A DNA stretch of 7,672 nt. It comes from an uncultured Lachnospiraceae bacterium. Lineage in GTDB: Bacteria; Bacillota; Clostridia; Lachnospirales; Lachnospiraceae. How positions within the stretch are numbered: position 1 is the first letter of the stretch; each line of letters starts with the position of its first letter. Shown here piece after piece: positions 1 through 6,371 of the stretch. The position numbers and the translations under genes were made by a program. The notes under the pieces were generated by a model that was not told where the DNA came from, made no database searches, and saw nothing but the letters and a program-made list of their open reading frames with translations. The DNA is taken from positions 1-7,672 of the forward strand of contig CACZOG010000128.1 in the NCBI GenBank assembly GCA_902782715.1, read 5' to 3'.

Positions 1-26
1 TAAGTTTAGTAAGTGAGATAAATGCC
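1..26 (+). promoter_or_regulatory. Short leader with weak ribosome binding site of the first kinase gene
   Basis: These bases are the only sequence upstream of the first gene. They have stop codons in all three forward frames, so no upstream gene reads through to position 27. AAGTGAG at 11-17 is an imperfect Shine-Dalgarno match about 9 bases before the ATG at 27. An ATG at 22 is followed at once by a stop in its own frame (TGA at 28-30), so it is not the start. The promoter must lie outside the window, or the operon begins further upstream. Confidence 0.4.
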
Positions 27-1964
27 ATGATAACAAGATGCTATTCTTGTATGGAAAGATTTGATTCTAAATATCGAGTATGCCCTCATTGCGGACAGGT
101 AGTCAGTGAAACTCCGCAGGAGCCGTATCAGCTTGCACCCGGAACCATTTTACAGGGAAGATATATTATCGGAAATGTATTGGACTACGGTGGATTCGGT
201 ACGGTTTATAAAGCATGGGACAATGTTTTACAGATTGTCGTTGCCATCAAAGAGTTTTATCCTGCCGGCATAGTACAGAGAGTACCCGGCACCATGAATC
301 TTATCATTCTGGAAGGTCATAAAGATGAATATGCCAAGGGCCTTGAGAGATTCTTAAGCGAAGCCGTTATAACAACGAAATTCGTAGAGAATGAAAATAT
401 TGTTGATGTATTGACGTATTTCGAACTGAACAATACAGCTTACATCATAATGGAATTCCTTGAAGGATGCTCTTTAAGCGCATATCTTGAAAAATACGGA
501 AAGATGGAGAGTGACATTGCGGTTAATGTTCTTCTTTCCGTAATCAATGCGTTAAAAGATGTACATAAAGCAGGTATTCTTCACAGGGATATTTCTCCTT
601 CGAATATCTTTTTGGGAAAAGACGGTATCGTTAAACTTATCGACTTCGGTGCTGCGAGAGCCATTGAAGATGTTAAGGACGATATTGATATTGAGTTAAA
701 GCCCGGATATGCGCCTCCTGAACAGTATCAGTCCAATCGTGTACAGGGACCCTGGTCTGATATCTATGCTCTCGGTGCGACTCTTTATAAAACGATCACG
801 GGAGAGATTCCCGAGGAGTCGATCAACCGAACAGAAACCGATACTTTGATCAGACCTCGTACGATTGATAATACGATTCCCAAGTATCTGGATAAAACAC
901 TTATGCGTTCAATGGCTGTTCCTACAGAACTTCGTTTTAAGAGCGTAGAAGAGTTTGAAAAAGCAATTCAGAATAAAAGAAGAGTTAAGACACCCGAAAA
1001 AGAATTAAGAAAACGTAAAAGAAGAAGAGTTACGGGTGTTGTACTTCTTGTACTCATAATACTCGGCATTTCAGGTTATGCGTATGCAAGATACCGAATT
1101 GAGAAGATGAATGAGGTATTACCAGCTACGACCTTGGAAATATGCATGGTTGCGGATACATTTGCGGAAAGAGGTTATAAGAAACAGAAATTCGAAGACC
1201 TGTGCAGTGAATTTAAGCAGGATAACCCGCAGGTTCAGTTTGAATATGTTTTCTATCCGAGCGATACATACAAGGATGAAATCTCCAAAGCTGCAATTCT
1301 CGGAGATACTCCCGATCTGTTTGAAGCCTGCGATCTGCCTTATGATATTCAGATGATCGCAGCACATTCTCCGACCGAATTATATGAACTGATCGACGAG
1401 AGCGAATATTATGTTTTGGAAGAGAATAAAGACTATATCCTTGAATACAGAAGAGTCCCGATCGGATTAAATACGCGGATTGAAGTCTTAAATAATGAAC
1501 TTATAAAGACTTTTAACGCTCCCATGAATAATAATCCTGTATTGTTCATAAACGGAAAAACTCCGGTTGCTCTTCTGACGATCGACGAATATTACACCGC
1601 CAGAGAGAAGCTGTCGGGAAGATACAGTTTAGTTGAAAATGCTTTTGTCGATTATTCTTATGAATACTGTATCGGATTTGATTCAAATATCGGAAACAGA
1701 ACCTGTGTTGTCAGATTGTTATATTATCTCCTTGGTGATACGGCTCAGGAAAAACTCTATACAACGTATAAAGATAATCTTCCGATAAAGAAAAACGTTT
1801 TTGATGAATTTGTTAAAACAAATTTGGAGATTACATACATAAAAGATTATTTGGAAAACCATGAGGATATTCCTGAGAACCTTGATTTTAACAAGGAATA
1901 TGTAAAAACTCTTAATAATCAGTATACCGACTTGAATAATGCGGCAAAAAAGGAAAATGAATAG
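27..1964 (+). CDS. Zinc-ribbon membrane protein kinase with solute-binding-protein-like outer domain
   Basis: This 645-residue protein is predicted to phosphorylate proteins in the cytoplasm in response to an outside signal. Residues 5-22 form a zinc ribbon (C5, C8, C19, C22; CxxC-x10-CPxC). The kinase domain spans about 44-315: a glycine-rich loop with GGFG at 55-58, ATP-binding K75 in VAIK, probable helix-C E112, catalytic HRD at 186-188 with N193, DFG at 206-208, APPE at 229-232 and D245. A basic stretch (328-334) precedes one membrane helix (about 335-354). Residues 369-610 resemble a family-1 extracellular solute-binding protein: a first strand and helix, then GDTPDLFEA (426-434), VPIGLNTR (477-484), FINGKTPVAL (507-516), then an AQEKL...LPIKKN end (573-590). 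The middle of that fold is missing. Oddities: the first glycine of the loop is D53, and the activation loop has no Ser/Thr. The next gene, a paralogous kinase, starts 23 bases downstream. The kinase call is firm. The outer-domain call rests on motif order read by eye. Confidence 0.9.
   Translation: MITRCYSCMERFDSKYRVCPHCGQVVSETPQEPYQLAPGTILQGRYIIGNVLDYGGFGTVYKAWDNVLQIVVAIKEFYPAGIVQRVPGTMNLIILEGHKDEYAKGLERFLSEAVITTKFVENENIVDVLTYFELNNTAYIIMEFLEGCSLSAYLEKYGKMESDIAVNVLLSVINALKDVHKAGILHRDISPSNIFLGKDGIVKLIDFGAARAIEDVKDDIDIELKPGYAPPEQYQSNRVQGPWSDIYALGATLYKTITGEIPEESINRTETDTLIRPRTIDNTIPKYLDKTLMRSMAVPTELRFKSVEEFEKAIQNKRRVKTPEKELRKRKRRRVTGVVLLVLIILGISGYAYARYRIEKMNEVLPATTLEICMVADTFAERGYKKQKFEDLCSEFKQDNPQVQFEYVFYPSDTYKDEISKAAILGDTPDLFEACDLPYDIQMIAAHSPTELYELIDESEYYVLEENKDYILEYRRVPIGLNTRIEVLNNELIKTFNAPMNNNPVLFINGKTPVALLTIDEYYTAREKLSGRYSLVENAFVDYSYEYCIGFDSNIGNRTCVVRLLYYLLGDTAQEKLYTTYKDNLPIKKNVFDEFVKTNLEITYIKDYLENHEDIPENLDFNKEYVKTLNNQYTDLNNAAKKENE
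1131..1856 (+). other. Region encoding the solute-binding-protein-like outer domain of the first kinase
   Basis: Codons 369-610 encode a domain placed outside the cell by the preceding membrane helix. The order of motifs matches family-1 substrate-binding proteins of ABC sugar transporters: an opening strand, an amphipathic helix ending in EFKQDNPQV, a second strand, a DxY segment, GDTPDLFEA, a proline-glycine-asparagine hinge (VPIGLNTR), and near the end a lobe-closing helix with AQEKL followed by LPIKKN. No transporter permease gene lies in the window, so the role is more likely sensing than uptake. The ligand cannot be named from the sequence. Confidence 0.7.
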
Positions 1965-1975
1965 ATTTTTTAAAT

Positions 1976-1982
1976 GAAGGTG
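1976..1982 (+). promoter_or_regulatory. Ribosome binding site of the PASTA kinase gene
   Basis: GAAGGTG ends 5 bases before the ATG at 1988, a good Shine-Dalgarno match at normal spacing. It lies in a 23-base gap after the first kinase gene. The gap has no terminator hairpin, which supports co-transcription of the two kinases. Confidence 0.7.
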
Positions 1983-1987
1983 TTTGT

Positions 1988-4246
1988 ATGAACAGATGTT
2001 TAGGTTGCATGCATGAATACGATGAGAAGTATAAAGTATGTCCGTACTGCGGATATGTTTTAAACAGTCCCCCTCAGGAAGCTTATCAGCTGACTCCGGG
2101 TACGGTTCTCAGAGGAAAATATACTGTAGGTAAAGTCTTGGGAAACGGAGGCTTTGGTATTACATACCTTGGCTGGGATAACGTTCTTCAGCATAAGATT
2201 GCCATCAAGGAATATTTCCCCGGCGAGTTCTCCACAAGAGTATCGGGTCAGACAAAAGTCAGTGTGTATTCCGGTGAAAGAGAAGAACAGTTCAATTCGG
2301 GCAAAGAGAAGTTTATTGAAGAAGCGCAGAGAATCGCAAAGTTCAATAAAACCAAGGGAATCGTTCATGTTTACGATTACTTCGAAGAAAACGGTACTGC
2401 ATATATTATCATGGAGTACCTCGAAGGTGAGACTTATAAAGAGAAACTGAAGAAGAGGGGTGTTATTCCGCCGGAAGAAGCCAGAGATGTTATCATTGCG
2501 GTTCTGGAAGCTCTTGAACAGGTTCACGCAGAAGGTCTGGTCCACAGAGATATCGCACCCGATAATATCATGATGACTAAAAAAGGCGAGATAACGATTC
2601 TTGACTTTGGTGCATCAAGATTTGCCACAACAAAACACAGTAAGAGTTTATCTATTATTCTTAAACCCGGATATGCTCCCGAAGAACAGTATCAGTCTCG
2701 TGGTAATCAGGGACCCTGGACCGATGTTTATGCGGTTGCGGCAACTTTCTATAAACTTGTTACGGGAATCACTCCGCAGGCTTCGATTGAAAGATCTGCA
2801 AAAGACCTGGTAAAAAAACCATCCAAGCTCGGAGTAAGCATTCCCAAGAACCTTGAAAATGCTGTAATGAATGCCATGAACATCAGAATCGAAGACCGTA
2901 CCAAGAGTGCTTCGGAATTTCTTGTAGCTTTACATGCAGAAAAGGTTAAAAGAAAAAGAGATAAGATCAAGGCAATGGATGTAGGAAAGTGGCCTCTCGG
3001 CGTAAAAATCGCTTTGCCTCTGCTTTTTGCAGCATCCATTACGTTTTTAAGCCTTATATTATCCGGAACAATTCATTTTGATCTGAAGAATACTCAGAGA
3101 AACCAGCTTGAAGCAGGTATGACGCGTGTTCCGAATGTAATTAACATGACTTATGAAGATGCGGAGAGTCTGCTCGAAGAAAATGTATTGAGTATTCATA
3201 TTCTGGAAAAAGAATTCTCGAATGATGTTGATGAGAATAAAGTATTAAGTCAGGATATAGCGGCAGGTGAAGTTGTATCCGAGAATACAGTAATTAATGT
3301 CGTTGTCAGCGCAGGTATTGAGATTAAGAAAGTTCCAAATCTGGTGGGATTGGATAGCGACGAAGGCAAAAAGAAGCTTGATGAAGTCGGAATGGACTAT
3401 GAAGTACTTGGTGTTTATTCGTCTGAAGCTCCCGGTGAGATCATATTACAGAATATAGATCCGGATGTTGAGGTTCAGGAAGGTGATGTCATTCAGATAC
3501 TTGTTTCGGAGGGACTTCCTCAGATTGACTATACAAAACAAACTTCCATGCTCGATGTAGTCGGAATGAGATTTGATGAAGCAAAATCCAGACTTTTAAA
3601 TAACGATCTTTATATATCCAAGGATGAAGTCTTTTATGATGAGACGATGCCTTATGGATACATTACGGAACAGACGATCGAAAAGAACGAAAAGGTATCG
3701 CTCGGAACCATTCTTGGTGTTTGCGTTAATATGGCCAAGGGCAAGATCAAAGTCCCCGAACTGGCTAACAAAAGGCTCAGTGAAGTTCGAAAAGGACTGG
3801 AAGAGCAGTATTTCGAGATAGAGATCGAACACGAATACAATGACACGGTGCCTAAGGACTCGATAATCTACACTTATCCTTCTGAAGGAAATTCCGTTGA
3901 TGTCGGATCAACCTTAACACTGGTTGTAAGTGACGGAAAAGAACAGAAGTATTCCGGCGGAGGAAGCGGATGGAGACAGTATTCAGCTAAAACCACTGCT
4001 CCCAAAGTTGTTGGTCTTAATGTATTACAGGCAGTTAACGTATGTTACGAATATCGTGTAACTCCTTTCTTTGTCGGTGAATACGGAGATTATGACTCCA
4101 GAGGAGCCGTTATCAGACAGGATCCCGCCGAAGGCGCAGAAATGAATGCCTGGGATTATCTGACTTTCGTATACAACAAAGGACCTCAGGGAGACAGCCT
4201 TACTTGGTATTATGACGGCTGGGGATTGTATTATACATTTGATTGA
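1988..4246 (+). CDS. Zinc-ribbon membrane Ser/Thr-type kinase with PASTA repeats
   Basis: This 752-residue receptor kinase resembles PrkC/StkP/PknB in layout (kinase, membrane helix, PASTA repeats) but has an added N-terminal zinc ribbon (C4, C7, C18, C21). The kinase domain is about 44-315: intact glycine loop GNGGFG (52-57), K74 in IAIK, HRD at 186-188 with N193, DFG at 206-208, APEE at 230-233 and D246. The activation loop has six Ser/Thr (S210, T214, T215, S218, S220, S222), fitting activation by autophosphorylation. The membrane helix is about 337-360. PASTA repeats outside run roughly 380-443, 448-509, 520-584, 587-650 and a diverged fifth at 670-733. In PrkC-type kinases these bind peptidoglycan fragments or lipid II. 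A glycine-rich linker (657-661) and an aromatic tail (737-752) are unusual. The N-terminal half is clearly paralogous to the upstream kinase. Whether this is the cell's main PASTA kinase or an accessory one cannot be told here, so I give no gene symbol. Confidence 0.93.
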   Translation: MNRCLGCMHEYDEKYKVCPYCGYVLNSPPQEAYQLTPGTVLRGKYTVGKVLGNGGFGITYLGWDNVLQHKIAIKEYFPGEFSTRVSGQTKVSVYSGEREEQFNSGKEKFIEEAQRIAKFNKTKGIVHVYDYFEENGTAYIIMEYLEGETYKEKLKKRGVIPPEEARDVIIAVLEALEQVHAEGLVHRDIAPDNIMMTKKGEITILDFGASRFATTKHSKSLSIILKPGYAPEEQYQSRGNQGPWTDVYAVAATFYKLVTGITPQASIERSAKDLVKKPSKLGVSIPKNLENAVMNAMNIRIEDRTKSASEFLVALHAEKVKRKRDKIKAMDVGKWPLGVKIALPLLFAASITFLSLILSGTIHFDLKNTQRNQLEAGMTRVPNVINMTYEDAESLLEENVLSIHILEKEFSNDVDENKVLSQDIAAGEVVSENTVINVVVSAGIEIKKVPNLVGLDSDEGKKKLDEVGMDYEVLGVYSSEAPGEIILQNIDPDVEVQEGDVIQILVSEGLPQIDYTKQTSMLDVVGMRFDEAKSRLLNNDLYISKDEVFYDETMPYGYITEQTIEKNEKVSLGTILGVCVNMAKGKIKVPELANKRLSEVRKGLEEQYFEIEIEHEYNDTVPKDSIIYTYPSEGNSVDVGSTLTLVVSDGKEQKYSGGGSGWRQYSAKTTAPKVVGLNVLQAVNVCYEYRVTPFFVGEYGDYDSRGAVIRQDPAEGAEMNAWDYLTFVYNKGPQGDSLTWYYDGWGLYYTFD
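3125..4186 (+). repeat. PASTA repeat array (protein-level) of the second kinase
   Basis: Codons 380-733 encode about five PASTA units of 60-65 residues. Units 1, 2 and 4 begin with the typical valine-proline start (VPNV, VPNL, VPEL), followed by a helix and a closing strand such as VVVSAG, ILVSEG or LVVSDG. Unit 3 has lost the proline and opens with LDVVGM. Unit 5 opens with PKVVGL and closes with TFVYNKG. The units differ too much at the DNA level to be a recent amplification. Confidence 0.85.
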
Positions 4247-4292
4247 TATTAATGTTGCAAAAAAAGAAATTGTTTAATGAGATTAGAATAAA
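4247..4292 (+). promoter_or_regulatory. 46-base gap between the kinase pair and the YD-repeat genes
   Basis: This is a short AT-rich spacer with no stable hairpin and no T-run, so transcription probably continues from the kinases. No clear Shine-Dalgarno precedes the ATG at 4293; GAGATTAG at 4279-4286 is the nearest purine-rich stretch. Translation of the third gene may therefore start less efficiently than its neighbours. Confidence 0.4.
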
Positions 4293-6332
4293 ATGAAAAA
4301 AGTTGAAGGTAAAAATACTGACATCAAAAAAATACTTTTATTGATTCTGAAGTACGTGATAATAGCGCTTGTTATTGTTGCTCTTTGTTTTCTTGGCTTT
4401 AACAGCAGGAGAATAATACAGTACGTTCAGATAGAGGTAGCACGCTACGAAGCATCTCAGAATAAGCCGTATAATTCGATAGCAACGTATTTATATTCTT
4501 TGAAAATGTATAAAGACAATCCGCAGGCCTATATTGAACTTTATCAGATGTACAAGAAGGTTGAGGATGATTATTCGGCAAAAGTTACTTTGGAAGCAGG
4601 TTATGAACGTACGCAGTCCGAAGAGATTTATGCATTGTTAAAAGAGATAAACGATAAGGAATCATCTGACCAAAAGGCTGTTGCAGCACAGAATACAGAA
4701 AACGATAATGCTGCAGATGCCGATCAGGTTAAGCGAATGACTATTATCGATTCTAAAGGAAATAAAGAGATATCAGATTATGAATACAATGAGAACAAAG
4801 ATCTGATCACGGTTACCAAGACCGACGGAGAAGGTGTTTTTACCGGTCGAGAAGAGTATTTATATGACGAGGATAATGAGCCGGCAGGAACCGAAAATTA
4901 TAAATTAAGATATACCAAGCGTTATTCTTATGATGAAAACGGTAATCTGGCAAATATTCTTGAAGACAGTGTTTATGAAAGCGGTACAGATACAAGTTTT
5001 CATTTTTCCGATGATTTTGATGTGTATACTCAGGAAGATTTCGATTATGCCATAGTTTACACCTATAACGAGGATAATCAGATAACTGAGATCGTTGCTC
5101 AGAATGCTACCGGAACTTTTTACTTAACCAATAAATATGATAAGAAAACCAAAAACAGAACCGGTACTGTCGTTAAATCAGATGATCAGACAGTCTTGAC
5201 CGACGAGGCTAAATATGATTCGAAAGGAAATCTCACAAAAGAGGTTATTACTTTTGACTCAAACGATCCCAAGGAAAGAAAGACCATAAATTATACGTAT
5301 ACCGAAGATAATCTTCCTGATACGATTAATACGCAGTATGAGTATTATGACAACGAAACCAGAAGATGGGAGACTAATACTTTATTGTATTATGATGTCG
5401 TTTTTAACGATGAAAACGTTATATATGTATATGACGATAACGGCCGTCTTAAAGCTGAGATGAACTATGTTGATAATACTTTTATCAGTTCATACAAATA
5501 TGTGTACGATAATAAGGGAAATTTATCCGAAGAAACTTTTTATGAACCGAGATCACTTGATGACAGTATTATCATTGATTTTGAATATGATGATAAAAAT
5601 AATGTCAGTCAGGTAAACGGCGAAAATCTGATGGGTGAAAAGACAAGGATCGAAGTTTTTGAGTATGATTCGAAAGGCAACTGCGAATCCCATCTTTTCA
5701 GAAACAACAGCGAAGATTCCGAATCCAAGGATAGTTATTATACATATCTTTATGACGATAATAACAGACTTATCGAAGAGAATGTTTATTACATCGTTAT
5801 GAGTACCAGAGAAGATGAAAAAACGGAGAATGAAGATCACAGTTATTCAGTCTGGTACAAAGAGAAGGATTCTCTTGGAAATGTTACTCTGGAAGGCTAT
5901 GAAGAGTATGATATTGACGGCAATCTGATGGCTGAGACATTCTTTGATACCGATGAAGGTCGTCTGACACAGCGAATTGAGTATAAATATGACAAGAACG
6001 GCTATCTGATTGAGAAGGATGTGATCGGAGATAAAGGCGTAACCAAAGAAAAAGTTGAATACGAGTACAATGATGCTTATCAGCTTTATAAGGAAATCGA
6101 GCACATCATGATCACTTCCACAAGAGAAGATGTCTATCAGACTGAGTATTTTTATTATGATGACGGAAGGCTTGATAAGAAGAAGAGAACCGATCTTACG
6201 AACGATAATTCCAATGCTTTCGTATGGAAATACTCTTATGATAACGATAAAAGAATGACTCAGTGTGATTATCAGAAGATTGACGAAAAAGAAAAAGTAA
6301 CCACACTGGAGACTACTGAATACGAATACTGA
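4293..6332 (+). CDS. Membrane-anchored TPR and YD-like repeat surface protein
   Basis: I do not recognise a named family for this 679-residue protein. A short basic tail precedes one membrane helix (about 13-36). Cys32 is preceded by Leu, so it is not a lipobox, and the helix is a non-cleaved anchor that leaves the rest outside. Residues 58-120 are helical and TPR-like (NSIATYLYSLKMY, then AYIELYQMYKKV). A polar linker rich in Ala, Asn and Asp (125-145) follows. From about 162 to the end there are about 17 copies of a strand-turn-strand unit of the form Y-x-YDxxGNL followed by 10-15 polar residues, for example YSYDENGNL (211-219), VYDDNGRL (379-386), YVYDNKGNL (403-411) and YKYDKNGYL (564-572). 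This resembles YD/RHS-type or YwqK/MORN-like beta repeats. There is no RHS core or toxin tip. The context suggests a surface partner of the kinases. The reading frame is firm and the function unknown. Confidence 0.9.
   Translation: MKKVEGKNTDIKKILLLILKYVIIALVIVALCFLGFNSRRIIQYVQIEVARYEASQNKPYNSIATYLYSLKMYKDNPQAYIELYQMYKKVEDDYSAKVTLEAGYERTQSEEIYALLKEINDKESSDQKAVAAQNTENDNAADADQVKRMTIIDSKGNKEISDYEYNENKDLITVTKTDGEGVFTGREEYLYDEDNEPAGTENYKLRYTKRYSYDENGNLANILEDSVYESGTDTSFHFSDDFDVYTQEDFDYAIVYTYNEDNQITEIVAQNATGTFYLTNKYDKKTKNRTGTVVKSDDQTVLTDEAKYDSKGNLTKEVITFDSNDPKERKTINYTYTEDNLPDTINTQYEYYDNETRRWETNTLLYYDVVFNDENVIYVYDDNGRLKAEMNYVDNTFISSYKYVYDNKGNLSEETFYEPRSLDDSIIIDFEYDDKNNVSQVNGENLMGEKTRIEVFEYDSKGNCESHLFRNNSEDSESKDSYYTYLYDDNNRLIEENVYYIVMSTREDEKTENEDHSYSVWYKEKDSLGNVTLEGYEEYDIDGNLMAETFFDTDEGRLTQRIEYKYDKNGYLIEKDVIGDKGVTKEKVEYEYNDAYQLYKEIEHIMITSTREDVYQTEYFYYDDGRLDKKKRTDLTNDNSNAFVWKYSYDNDKRMTQCDYQKIDEKEKVTTLETTEYEY
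4776..6329 (+). repeat. YD-like repeat array (protein-level) in the third gene
   Basis: Codons 162-679 encode about 17 related units, mostly 22-30 residues apart, with a few longer gaps (for example 493-539). Each has an aromatic-x-aromatic strand, an Asp/Asn-Gly turn and a short hydrophobic-polar strand. Units are strongly diverged in DNA sequence, so the array is old. It is very acidic and rich in Tyr, Asn and Asp, which accounts for the low GC of this stretch. Confidence 0.8.
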
Positions 6333-6335
6333 TAA

Positions 6336-6357
6336 TTGAGATATCAATACATCTCAA
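6336..6357 (+). other. Inverted repeat just upstream of the fourth gene
   Basis: TTGAGAT at 6336-6342 is perfectly complementary to ATCTCAA at 6351-6357 across an 8-base loop. It starts 3 bases after the stop codon of the third gene and ends 3 bases before the GGAGG of the fourth. The stem is short and AT-rich and has no T-run after it, so it is not a terminator. It could be a weak mRNA hairpin or processing site, a protein-binding palindrome, or chance. Confidence 0.4.
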
Positions 6358-6360
6358 AAC

Positions 6361-6365
6361 GGAGG
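6361..6365 (+). promoter_or_regulatory. Ribosome binding site that sets the start of the fourth gene
   Basis: GGAGG lies 6 bases before the ATG at 6372, an ideal spacing and the strongest Shine-Dalgarno in the window. It decides the start: the frame is open back to a TTG at 6336, but that longer version would code through the binding site and has no site of its own. Confidence 0.85.
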
Positions 6366-6371
6366 TTCCTA

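Noticed and set aside
2060..2545. Long open frame on the - strand (161 codons)
   Set aside because: It lies fully inside the kinase domain of the second gene. The + strand frame has all kinase motifs, and the - strand product has no recognisable domain.
4255..4289. Internal promoter before the third gene (TTGCAA at 4255-4260)
   Set aside because: At normal spacing only a poor -10 match exists (TGAGAT, three of six). The better TAGAAT at 4284-4289 is 23 bases away and almost touches the start codon.
4293..4392. Lipoprotein signal in the third protein (Cys32 in the hydrophobic segment)
   Set aside because: The residue before Cys32 is Leu, not Gly, Ala or Ser, and the cysteine lies deep in the hydrophobic stretch, so this is not a lipobox.
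4293..6332. RHS/polymorphic toxin reading of the third gene
   Set aside because: There is no RHS core motif, no toxin domain after the repeats, no immunity gene, and the N terminus is a plain membrane anchor.
5847..6347. Open frame on the - strand (166 codons) rich in Ile, Leu, Val and Phe
   Set aside because: It is the mirror of the Asn/Asp/Tyr-rich repeat region of the third gene, whose reverse complement gives hydrophobic codons. The apparent membrane protein is an artefact of composition.
6336..6371. TTG start for the fourth gene, adding 12 residues
   Set aside because: It has no ribbon of Shine-Dalgarno sequence before it and would code through the strong GGAGG that serves the ATG at 6372.
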